A DNA stretch of 64,000 bases from Misgurnus anguillicaudatus. Lineage: Eukaryota; Chordata; Actinopteri; Cypriniformes; Cobitidae. Below, in pieces: positions 24,214 through 36,686 of the stretch (the stretch's first letter is position 1; each line of letters opens with the position of its first letter). Made by a program: the position numbers and the translations under genes. The stretch lies in assembly GCF_027580225.2 (NCBI RefSeq), contig NC_073356.2:2356001-2420000 (forward strand), in the 5' to 3' direction. A model generated the notes under the pieces. It made no database searches. It was not told where the DNA came from and saw nothing but the letters and a program-made list of their open reading frames with translations.

Positions 24214-27200
24214 TCCGCTGTAGTCTAGTGGTTAGAGCACTGATTCTCCCATATGGGAGACCCAGGTTCAAATTCCACAAGGTTTAAGTGGAAATCTCTG
24301 TTGACCAGTAGTCACTTCTTTAGCTCTGATAGAGTTTGTGGGCATCTTATAGCCTACAATTCTATTTTCCCTTCCCAAAGCCAGTAGGTTGTTCATTTTA
24401 TTACTGTACCTAAGTCTCCTAAAGCAGTCTTCATAGTTGATGTGGGCTTAAGGTTTCTGCTGGACATTTGAGATCAAATTTAACATAGAGTACTGGACAT
24501 AACATTTAGTGCTTTCAGGCAAAATATATCCATGTAAGTTTCAATTTAAGAAAGAGACCAAGACATACAATTAACAAAAAATACATCAGATGCCAACAGT
24601 GTCTTTGGGTTTTGAATGAAGCAAACAAATCTTCTGATAGTTTTCATGTATTTGTGGGTTTGACTCTGACTGTACCAGCCAGCCAACAGTCTGATCATAG
24701 TCAGCAATACACAGGACCAGATTTTGCTGGCCCAGCTTCAACTCATCCTCTGTAGTCTAGTGGTTAGAGCACTGATTCTCCCATATGGGAGACCCAGGTT
24801 CAAATCCCCCAAGGTTTAAGGGGTATTCTCCATTGACCAGTAGTCAATTCTTTAGCTCTGATAGAGTTTATAGGCATCTTACAGCCTGCAATTCGTTTTT
24901 CCCTTCCCAAAGCCAGTAGGTTGTTCATTTTATTACTGTTCCTAAGTCTCCTAAATCAGTCTTCATAGTTGATGTGGGCTTAAGGTTTCTGCTGGACATT
25001 TGAGATCAAATTTAACATAGAGTACTGGACATAACATTTAGTACTTTCAAGCCAAATGTTCATGTGAGTTACACTTGAAGAAAGGGTCCTAGACATACAA
25101 TTAGCAAAAAATACAGCAAATGCAAACAGTGTCTTTGGGTTTTGATAGAAGCAAACAAATCTTCTTTAGATCTGATAGTTTTCATGTATTTGTGGGTTTG
25201 ACTCTGACTGTACCAGCCAGCCAACAGTCTTGGCATAGGCAACAATACACAGGACCAGGTTTTGCTGGCCCAGCTTCAACTCATCCTCTGTAGTCTAGTG
25301 ATTAGAGCACTGATTCTCCCATATGGGAGACCCAGTTTCAAATCCCACAAGGTTTGAGTTGAATTCTCCGTTGACCAGTAGTTATTTCTTTAGCTCTGAT
25401 TCATTTTATTACTGTTCCTAAGTCTCCTAAAGCAGTCTTCATAGTTGATGTGGGCTTAAGGTTTCTGCTGGACATTTGAGATCAAATTTAACATAGAGTA
25501 CTGGACATAACATTTAGTGCTTTCAAGCAAAATATATCCATGTAAGTTTCAATTTAAGAAAGAGACCAAGACATACAATTAGCAAAAAATACATCAGATG
25601 CCAACAGTGTCTTTGGGTTTTGATAGAAGCAAACAAATCTTCTTTAAATCTTCTTTAGACTGTACCAGCCAGCCAACAGTCTTAGCATAGGCAGCAATAC
25701 ACAGGACCAGGTTTTGCTGGCCCAGCTTCAACTCATCCTCTGTAGTCTAGTGGTTGGAGCACTGATTCTCCCATATGGGAGACCCAGGATCAAATTCCAC
25801 AAGGTTTAAGTGGAAATCTCTGTTGACCAGTAGTCACTTCTTTAGCTCTGATAGAGTTTATAGGCATCTTACAGCCTGCAATTCGTTTTTCCCTTCCCAA
25901 AGCCAGTAGGTTGTTCATTTTATTACTGTTCCTAAGTCTCCTAAAGCAGTCTTCATAGTTGATGTGGGCTTAATGTTTCTGTTGGACATTTGAGATCAAA
26001 TTTAACATAGAGTACTGGACATAACATTTAGTGCTTTCAAGCAAAATGTATCCATGTAATTTTCAATTTAAGATAGAGTCCTGGACATACAATTAGCAAA
26101 AAATACACCAGATGCCAACAGTGTCTTTGGGTTTTGAATGAAGCAAACAAATCTTCTGATAGTTTTCATGTATTTGTGGGTTTGACTCTGACTGTACCAG
26201 CCAGCCAACAGTCTGATCATAGTCAGCAATACACAGGACCAGATTTTGCTGGCCCAGCTTCAACTCATCCTCTGTAGTCTAGTGGTTAGAGCACTGATTC
26301 TCCCATATGGGAGACCCAGGTTCAAATCCCCCAAGGTTTAAGGGGTATTCTCCATTGACCAGTAGTCAATTCTTTAGCTCTGATAGAGTTTATAGGCATC
26401 TTACAGCCTGCAATTCGTTTTTCCCTTCCCAAAGCCAGTAGGTTGTTCATTTTATTACTGTTCCTAAGTCTCCTAAAGCAGTCTTCATAGTTGATGTGGG
26501 CTTAAGGTTTCTGCTGGACATTTGAGATCAAATTTAACATAGAGTACTGGACATAACATTTAGTACTTTCAAGCCAAATGTTCATGTGAGTTACACTTGA
26601 AGAAAGGGTCCTAGACATACAATTAGCAAAAAATACAGCAAATGCAAACAGTGTCTTTGGGTTTTGATAGAAGCAAACAAATCTTCTTTAGATCTGATAG
26701 TTTTCATGTATTTGTGGGTTTGACTCTGACTGTACCAGCCAGCCAACAGTCTTGGCATAGGCAACAATACACAGGACCAGGTTTTGCTGGCCCAGCTTCA
26801 ACTCATCCTCTGTAGTCTAGTGATTAGAGCACTGATTCTCCCATATGGGAGACCCAGTTTCAAATCCCACAAGGTTTGAGTTGAATTCTCCGTTGACCAG
26901 TAGTTATTTCTTTAGCTCTGATTCATTTTATTACTGTTCCTAAGTCTCCTAAAGCAGTCTTCATAGTTGATGTGGGCTTAAGGTTTCTGCTGGACATTTG
27001 AGATCAAATTTAACATAGAGTACTGGACATAACATTTAGTGCTTTCAAGCAAAATATATCCATGTAAGTTTCAATTTAAGAAAGAGACCAAGACATACAA
27101 TTAGCAAAAAATACATCAGATGCCAACAGTGTCTTTGGGTTTTGATAGAAGCAAACAAATCTTCTTTAGATCTGATAGTTTTCATGTATTTATGGGTTTG

Positions 27201-30200
27201 ACTCTGACTGTACCAGCCAGCCAACAGTCTTAGCATAGGCAGCAATACACAGGACCAGGTTTTGCTGGCCCAGCTTCAACTCATCCTCTGTAGTCTAGTG
27301 GTTGGAGCACTGATTCTCCCATATGGGAGACCCAGGATCAAATTCCACAAGGTTTAAGTGGAAATCTCTGTTGACCAGTAGTCACTTCTTTAGCTCTGAT
27401 AGAGTTTATAGGCATCTTACAGCCTGCAATTCGTTTTTCCCTTCCCAAAGCCAGTAGGTTGTTCATTTTATTACTGTTCCTAAGTCTCCTAAAGCAGTCT
27501 TCATAGTTGATGTGGGCTTAAGGTTTCTGCTGGACATTTGAGATCAAATTTAACATAGAGTACTGGACATAACATTTAGTGCTTTCAAGCAAAATATATC
27601 CATGTAAGTTTCAATTTAAGAAAGAGACCAAGACATACAATTAGCAAAAAATACATCAGATGCCAACAGTGTCTTTGGGTTTTGATAGAAGCAAACAAAT
27701 CTTCTTTAGATCTGATAGTTTTCATGTATTTATGGGTTTGACTCTGACTGTACCAGCCAGCCAACAGTCTTAGCATAGGCAGCAATACACAGGACCAGGT
27801 TTTGCTGGCCCAGCTTCAACTCATCCTCTGTAGTCTAGTGGTTGGAGCACTGATTCTCCCATATGGGAGACCCAGGATCAAATTCCACAAGGTTTAAGTG
27901 GAAATCTCTGTTGACCAGTAGTCACTTCTTTAGCTCTGATAGAGTTTATAGGCATCTTACAGCCTGCAATTCGTTTTTCCCTTCCCAAAGCCAGTAGGTT
28001 GTTCATTTTATTACTGTTCCTAAGTCTCCTAAAGCAGTCTTCATAGTTGATGTGGGCTTAATGTTTCTGTTGGACATTTGAGATCAAATTTAACATAGAG
28101 TACTGGACATAACATTTAGTGCTTTCAAGCAAAATGTATCCATGTAATTTTCAATTTAAGATAGAGTCCTGGACATACAATTAGCAAAAAATACACCAGA
28201 TGCCAACAGTGTCTTTGGGTTTTGAATGAAGCAAACAAATCTTCTGATAGTTTTCATGTATTTGTGGGTTTGACTCTGACTGTACCAGCCAGCCAACAGT
28301 CTGATCATAGTCAGCAATACACAGGACCAGGTTTTGCTGGCCCAGCTTCAACTCATCCTCTGTAGTCTAGTGGTTAGAGCACTGATTCTCCCATATGGGA
28401 GACCCAGGTTCAAATCCCACAAGGTTTAAGGGGTATTCTCCATTGACCAGTAGTCAATTCTTTAGCTCTGATAGAGTTTATAGGCATCTTACAGCCTGCA
28501 ATTCGTTTTTCCCTTCCCAAAGCCAGTAGGTTGTTCATTTTATTACTGTTCCTAAGTCTCCTAAAGCAGTCTTCATAGTTGATGTGGGCTTAAGGTTTCT
28601 GCTGGACATTTGAGATCAAATTTAACATAGAGTACTGGACATAACATTTAGTACTTTCAAGCCAAATGTTCATGTGAGTTACACTTGAAGAAAGGGTCCT
28701 AGACATACAATTAGCAAAAAATACAGCAAATGCAAACAGTGTCTTTGGGTTTTGATAGAAGCAAACAAATCTTCTTTAGATCTGATAGTTTTCATGTATT
28801 TGTGGGTTTGACTCTGACTGTACCAGCCAGCCAACAGTCTTGGCATAGGCAACAATACACAGGACCAGGTTTTGCTGGCCCAGCTTCAACTCATCCTCTG
28901 TAGTCTAGTGATTAGAGCACTGATTCTCCCATATGGGAGACCCAGTTTCAAATCCCACAAGGTTTGAGTTGAATTCTCCGTTGACCAGTAGTTATTTCTT
29001 TAGCTCTGATTCATTTTATTACTGTTCCTAAGTCTCCTAAAGCAGTCTTCATAGTTGATGTGGGCTTAAGGTTTCTGCTGGACATTTGAGATCAAATTTA
29101 ACATAGAGTACTGGACATAACATTTAGTGCTTTCAAGCAAAATATATCCATGTAAGTTTCAATTTAAGAAAGAGACCAAGACATACAATTAGCAAAAAAT
29201 ACATCAGATGCCAACAGTGTCTTTGGGTTTTGATAGAAGCAAACAAATCTTCTTTAGATCTGATAGTTTTCATGTATTTATGGGTTTGACTCTGACTGTA
29301 CCAGCCAGCCAACAGTCTTAGCATAGGCAGCAATACACAGGACCAGGTTTTGCTGGCCCAGCTTCAACTCATCCTCTGTAGTCTAGTGGTTGGAGCACTG
29401 ATTCTCCCATGTGGGAGACCCAGGATCAAATTCCACAAGGTTTAAGTGGAAATCTCTGTTGACCAGTAGTCACTTCTTTAGCTCTGATAGAGTTTATAGG
29501 CATCTTACAGCCTGCAATTCGTTTTTCCCTTCCCAAAGCCAGTAGGTTGTTCATTTTATTACTGTTCCTAAGTCTCCTAAAGCAGTCTTCATAGTTGATG
29601 TGGGCTTAAGGTTTCTGCTGGACATTTGAGATCAAATTTAACATAGAGTACTGGACATAACATTTAGTGCTTTCAAGCAAAATATATCCATGTAAGTTTC
29701 AATTTAAGAAAGAGACCAAGACATACAATTAGCAAAAAATACATCAGATGCCAACAGTGTCTTTGGGTTTTGATAGAAGCAAACACATCTTCTTTAGATC
29801 TGATAGTTTTCATGTATTTATGGGTTTGACTCTGACTGTACCAGCCAGCCAACAGTCTTAGCATAGTCAGCAATACACAGGACCAGATTTTGCTGGCCCA
29901 GCTTCTACTCATCCTCTGTAGTCTAGTGGTAAGAGCACTGATTCTCCCATATGGGCGACCCAGGTTCAAATCCCACAAGGTTTAAGGGGTATTCTCCATT
30001 GACCAGTTGTCACTTCTTTAGCTCTGATAGAGTTTATAAGCATCTTACAGCCTGCAATTCGTTTTTCCCTTCCCAAAGCCAGTAGGTTGTTCATTTTATT
30101 ACTGTTCCTAAGTCTCCTAAAGCAGTCTTCATAGTTGATGTGGGCTTAATGTTTCTGTTGGACATTTGAGATCAAATTTAACATAGAGTACTGGACATAA

Positions 30201-30451
30201 CATTTAGTGCTTTCAAGCAAAATGTATCCATGTAATTTTCAATTTAAGATAGAGTCCTGGACATACAATTAGCAAAAAATACATCAGATGCCAACAGTGT
30301 CTTTGGGTTTTGATAGAAGCAAACACATCTTCTTTAGATCTGATAGTTTTCATGTATTTATGGGTTTGACTCTGACTGTACCAGCCAGCCAACAGTCTTA
30401 GCATAGGCAGCAATACACAGGACCAGGTTTTGCTGGCCCAGCTTCAACTCA
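24214..30451 (+). repeat. 12-monomer higher-order repeat, copy 2 (6,238 bp)
   Basis: Monomer starts: 24214, 24746, 25284, 25736, 26268, 26806, 27284, 27824, 28356, 28894, 29372 and 29912. The length pattern matches copy 1 except for 540 and 540 at the end. Two differences from both other copies, at 28331 and 28419, change the sequence to the common monomer type. The second half of the eleventh monomer carries the gcatagtcag, gaccagatttt and cttctactc variants that also occur at 17400-17450. Confidence 0.93.
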
Positions 30452-33400
30452 TCCGCTGTAGTCTAGTGGTTAGAGCACTGATTCTCCCATATGGGAGACC
30501 CAGGTTCAAATTCCACAAGGTTTAAGTGGAAATCTCTGTTGACCAGTAGTCACTTCTTTAGCTCTGATAGAGTTTGTGGGCATCTTATAGCCTACAATTC
30601 TATTTTCCCTTCCCAAAGCCAGTAGGTTGTTCATTTTATTACTGTACCTAAGTCTCCTAAAGCAGTCTTCATAGTTGATGTGGGCTTAAGGTTTCTGCTG
30701 GACATTTGAGATCAAATTTAACATAGAGTACTGGACATAACATTTAGTGCTTTCAGGCAAAATATATCCATGTAAGTTTCAATTTAAGAAAGAGACCAAG
30801 ACATACAATTAACAAAAAATACATCAGATGCCAACAGTGTCTTTGGGTTTTGAATGAAGCAAACAAATCTTCTGATAGTTTTCATGTATTTGTGGGTTTG
30901 ACTCTGACTGTACCAGCCAGCCAACAGTCTGATCATAGTCAGCAATACACAGGACCAGATTTTGCTGGCCCAGCTTCAACTCATCCTCTGTAGTCTAGTG
31001 GTTAGAGCACTGATTCTCCCATATGGGAGACCCAGGTTCAAATCCCCCAAGGTTTAAGGGGTATTCTCCATTGACCAGTAGTCAATTCTTTAGCTCTGAT
31101 AGAGTTTATAGGCATCTTACAGCCTGCAATTCGTTTTTCCCTTCCCAAAGCCAGTAGGTTGTTCATTTTATTACTGTTCCTAAGTCTCCTAAATCAGTCT
31201 TCATAGTTGATGTGGGCTTAAGGTTTCTGCTGGACATTTGAGATCAAATTTAACATAGAGTACTGGACATAACATTTAGTACTTTCAAGCCAAATGTTCA
31301 TGTGAGTTACACTTGAAGAAAGGGTCCTAGACATACAATTAGCAAAAAATACAGCAAATGCAAACAGTGTCTTTGGGTTTTGATAGAAGCAAACAAATCT
31401 TCTTTAGATCTGATAGTTTTCATGTATTTGTGGGTTTGACTCTGACTGTACCAGCCAGCCAACAGTCTTGGCATAGGCAACAATACACAGGACCAGGTTT
31501 TGCTGGCCCAGCTTCAACTCATCCTCTGTAGTCTAGTGATTAGAGCACTGATTCTCCCATATGGGAGACCCAGTTTCAAATCCCACAAGGTTTGAGTTGA
31601 ATTCTCCGTTGACCAGTAGTTATTTCTTTAGCTCTGATTCATTTTATTACTGTTCCTAAGTCTCCTAAAGCAGTCTTCATAGTTGATGTGGGCTTAAGGT
31701 TTCTGCTGGACATTTGAGATCAAATTTAACATAGAGTACTGGACATAACATTTAGTGCTTTCAAGCAAAATATATCCATGTAAGTTTCAATTTAAGAAAG
31801 AGACCAAGACATACAATTAGCAAAAAATACATCAGATGCCAACAGTGTCTTTGGGTTTTGATAGAAGCAAACAAATCTTCTTTAAATCTTCTTTAGACTG
31901 TACCAGCCAGCCAACAGTCTTAGCATAGGCAGCAATACACAGGACCAGGTTTTGCTGGCCCAGCTTCAACTCATCCTCTGTAGTCTAGTGGTTGGAGCAC
32001 TGATTCTCCCATATGGGAGACCCAGGATCAAATTCCACAAGGTTTAAGTGGAAATCTCTGTTGACCAGTAGTCACTTCTTTAGCTCTGATAGAGTTTATA
32101 GGCATCTTACAGCCTGCAATTCGTTTTTCCCTTCCCAAAGCCAGTAGGTTGTTCATTTTATTACTGTTCCTAAGTCTCCTAAAGCAGTCTTCATAGTTGA
32201 TGTGGGCTTAATGTTTCTGTTGGACATTTGAGATCAAATTTAACATAGAGTACTGGACATAACATTTAGTGCTTTCAAGCAAAATGTATCCATGTAATTT
32301 TCAATTTAAGATAGAGTCCTGGACATACAATTAGCAAAAAATACACCAGATGCCAACAGTGTCTTTGGGTTTTGAATGAAGCAAACAAATCTTCTGATAG
32401 TTTTCATGTATTTGTGGGTTTGACTCTGACTGTACCAGCCAGCCAACAGTCTGATCATAGTCAGCAATACACAGGACCAGATTTTGCTGGCCCAGCTTCA
32501 ACTCATCCTCTGTAGTCTAGTGGTTAGAGCACTGATTCTCCCATATGGGAGACCCAGGTTCAAATCCCCCAAGGTTTAAGGGGTATTCTCCATTGACCAG
32601 TAGTCAATTCTTTAGCTCTGATAGAGTTTATAGGCATCTTACAGCCTGCAATTCGTTTTTCCCTTCCCAAAGCCAGTAGGTTGTTCATTTTATTACTGTT
32701 CCTAAGTCTCCTAAAGCAGTCTTCATAGTTGATGTGGGCTTAAGGTTTCTGCTGGACATTTGAGATCAAATTTAACATAGAGTACTGGACATAACATTTA
32801 GTACTTTCAAGCCAAATGTTCATGTGAGTTACACTTGAAGAAAGGGTCCTAGACATACAATTAGCAAAAAATACAGCAAATGCAAACAGTGTCTTTGGGT
32901 TTTGATAGAAGCAAACAAATCTTCTTTAGATCTGATAGTTTTCATGTATTTGTGGGTTTGACTCTGACTGTACCAGCCAGCCAACAGTCTTGGCATAGGC
33001 AACAATACACAGGACCAGGTTTTGCTGGCCCAGCTTCAACTCATCCTCTGTAGTCTAGTGATTAGAGCACTGATTCTCCCATATGGGAGACCCAGTTTCA
33101 AATCCCACAAGGTTTGAGTTGAATTCTCCGTTGACCAGTAGTTATTTCTTTAGCTCTGATTCATTTTATTACTGTTCCTAAGTCTCCTAAAGCAGTCTTC
33201 ATAGTTGATGTGGGCTTAAGGTTTCTGCTGGACATTTGAGATCAAATTTAACATAGAGTACTGGACATAACATTTAGTGCTTTCAAGCAAAATATATCCA
33301 TGTAAGTTTCAATTTAAGAAAGAGACCAAGACATACAATTAGCAAAAAATACATCAGATGCCAACAGTGTCTTTGGGTTTTGATAGAAGCAAACAAATCT

Positions 33401-36400
33401 TCTTTAGATCTGATAGTTTTCATGTATTTATGGGTTTGACTCTGACTGTACCAGCCAGCCAACAGTCTTAGCATAGGCAGCAATACACAGGACCAGGTTT
33501 TGCTGGCCCAGCTTCAACTCATCCTCTGTAGTCTAGTGGTTGGAGCACTGATTCTCCCATATGGGAGACCCAGGATCAAATTCCACAAGGTTTAAGTGGA
33601 AATCTCTGTTGACCAGTAGTCACTTCTTTAGCTCTGATAGAGTTTATAGGCATCTTACAGCCTGCAATTCGTTTTTCCCTTCCCAAAGCCAGTAGGTTGT
33701 TCATTTTATTACTGTTCCTAAGTCTCCTAAAGCAGTCTTCATAGTTGATGTGGGCTTAAGGTTTCTGCTGGACATTTGAGATCAAATTTAACATAGAGTA
33801 CTGGACATAACATTTAGTGCTTTCAAGCAAAATATATCCATGTAAGTTTCAATTTAAGAAAGAGACCAAGACATACAATTAGCAAAAAATACATCAGATG
33901 CCAACAGTGTCTTTGGGTTTTGATAGAAGCAAACAAATCTTCTTTAGATCTGATAGTTTTCATGTATTTATGGGTTTGACTCTGACTGTACCAGCCAGCC
34001 AACAGTCTTAGCATAGGCAGCAATACACAGGACCAGGTTTTGCTGGCCCAGCTTCAACTCATCCTCTGTAGTCTAGTGGTTGGAGCACTGATTCTCCCAT
34101 ATGGGAGACCCAGGATCAAATTCCACAAGGTTTAAGTGGAAATCTCTGTTGACCAGTAGTCACTTCTTTAGCTCTGATAGAGTTTATAGGCATCTTACAG
34201 CCTGCAATTCGTTTTTCCCTTCCCAAAGCCAGTAGGTTGTTCATTTTATTACTGTTCCTAAGTCTCCTAAAGCAGTCTTCATAGTTGATGTGGGCTTAAT
34301 GTTTCTGTTGGACATTTGAGATCAAATTTAACATAGAGTACTGGACATAACATTTAGTGCTTTCAAGCAAAATGTATCCATGTAATTTTCAATTTAAGAT
34401 AGAGTCCTGGACATACAATTAGCAAAAAATACACCAGATGCCAACAGTGTCTTTGGGTTTTGAATGAAGCAAACAAATCTTCTGATAGTTTTCATGTATT
34501 TGTGGGTTTGACTCTGACTGTACCAGCCAGCCAACAGTCTGATCATAGTCAGCAATACACAGGACCAGATTTTGCTGGCCCAGCTTCAACTCATCCTCTG
34601 TAGTCTAGTGGTTAGAGCACTGATTCTCCCATATGGGAGACCCAGGTTCAAATCCCCCAAGGTTTAAGGGGTATTCTCCATTGACCAGTAGTCAATTCTT
34701 TAGCTCTGATAGAGTTTATAGGCATCTTACAGCCTGCAATTCGTTTTTCCCTTCCCAAAGCCAGTAGGTTGTTCATTTTATTACTGTTCCTAAGTCTCCT
34801 AAAGCAGTCTTCATAGTTGATGTGGGCTTAAGGTTTCTGCTGGACATTTGAGATCAAATTTAACATAGAGTACTGGACATAACATTTAGTACTTTCAAGC
34901 CAAATGTTCATGTGAGTTACACTTGAAGAAAGGGTCCTAGACATACAATTAGCAAAAAATACAGCAAATGCAAACAGTGTCTTTGGGTTTTGATAGAAGC
35001 AAACAAATCTTCTTTAGATCTGATAGTTTTCATGTATTTGTGGGTTTGACTCTGACTGTACCAGCCAGCCAACAGTCTTGGCATAGGCAACAATACACAG
35101 GACCAGGTTTTGCTGGCCCAGCTTCAACTCATCCTCTGTAGTCTAGTGATTAGAGCACTGATTCTCCCATATGGGAGACCCAGTTTCAAATCCCACAAGG
35201 TTTGAGTTGAATTCTCCGTTGACCAGTAGTTATTTCTTTAGCTCTGATTCATTTTATTACTGTTCCTAAGTCTCCTAAAGCAGTCTTCATAGTTGATGTG
35301 GGCTTAAGGTTTCTGCTGGACATTTGAGATCAAATTTAACATAGAGTACTGGACATAACATTTAGTGCTTTCAAGCAAAATATATCCATGTAAGTTTCAA
35401 TTTAAGAAAGAGACCAAGACATACAATTAGCAAAAAATACATCAGATGCCAACAGTGTCTTTGGGTTTTGATAGAAGCAAACAAATCTTCTTTAGATCTG
35501 ATAGTTTTCATGTATTTATGGGTTTGACTCTGACTGTACCAGCCAGCCAACAGTCTTAGCATAGGCAGCAATACACAGGACCAGGTTTTGCTGGCCCAGC
35601 TTCAACTCATCCTCTGTAGTCTAGTGGTTGGAGCACTGATTCTCCCATATGGGAGACCCAGGATCAAATTCCACAAGGTTTAAGTGGAAATCTCTGTTGA
35701 CCAGTAGTCACTTCTTTAGCTCTGATAGAGTTTATAGGCATCTTACAGCCTGCAATTCGTTTTTCCCTTCCCAAAGCCAGTAGGTTGTTCATTTTATTAC
35801 TGTTCCTAAGTCTCCTAAAGCAGTCTTCATAGTTGATGTGGGCTTAATGTTTCTGTTGGACATTTGAGATCAAATTTAACATAGAGTACTGGACATAACA
35901 TTTAGTGCTTTCAAGCAAAATGTATCCATGTAATTTTCAATTTAAGATAGAGTCCTGGACATACAATTAGCAAAAAATACACCAGATGCCAACAGTGTCT
36001 TTGGGTTTTGATAGAAGCAAACAAATCTTCTTTAGATCTGATAGTTTTCATGTATTTATGGGTTTGACTCTGACTGTACCAGCCAGCCAACAGTCTTAGC
36101 ATAGGCAGCAATACACAGGACCAGGTTTTGCTGGCCCAGCTTCAACTCATCCTCTGTAGTCTAGTGGTTAGAGCATTGATTCTCCCATTGGGAGACCCAG
36201 GTTCAAATCCCACAAGGTTTAAGGGGTATTATCCATTGACCAGTAGTCACTGCTTTAGCTCTGATAGAGTTTATAGGCATCTTACAGCCTGCAATTCGTT
36301 TTTCCCTTCCCAAAGCCAGTAGGTTGTTCATTTTATTACTGTTCCTAAGTCTCCTAAAGCAGTCTTCATAGTTGATGTGGGCTTAAGGTTTCTGCTGGAC

Positions 36401-36686
36401 ATTTGAGATCAAATTTAACATAGAGTACTGGACATAACATTTAGTGCTTTCAAGCCAAATGTTCATGTGAGTTACACTTGAAGAAAGGGTCCTAGACATA
36501 CAATTAGCAAAAAATACATCAGATGCCAACAGTGTCTTTGGGTTTTGATAGAAGCAAACAAATCTTCTTTAGATCTGATAGTTTTCATGTATTTGTGGGT
36601 TTGACTCTGACTGTACCAGCCAGCCAACAGTCTTAGCATAGGCAACAATACACAGGACCAGGTTTTGCTGGCCCAGCTTCAACTCA
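30452..36686 (+). repeat. 12-monomer higher-order repeat, copy 3 (6,235 bp)
   Basis: Monomer starts: 30452, 30984, 31522, 31974, 32506, 33044, 33522, 34062, 34594, 35132, 35610 and 36150. The first ten keep the exact 5,158-bp layout. The last two (540 and 537 bp) switch to the pair type found at 14758-15836, including cccattggg. The regular higher-order pattern ends here. Confidence 0.92.
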
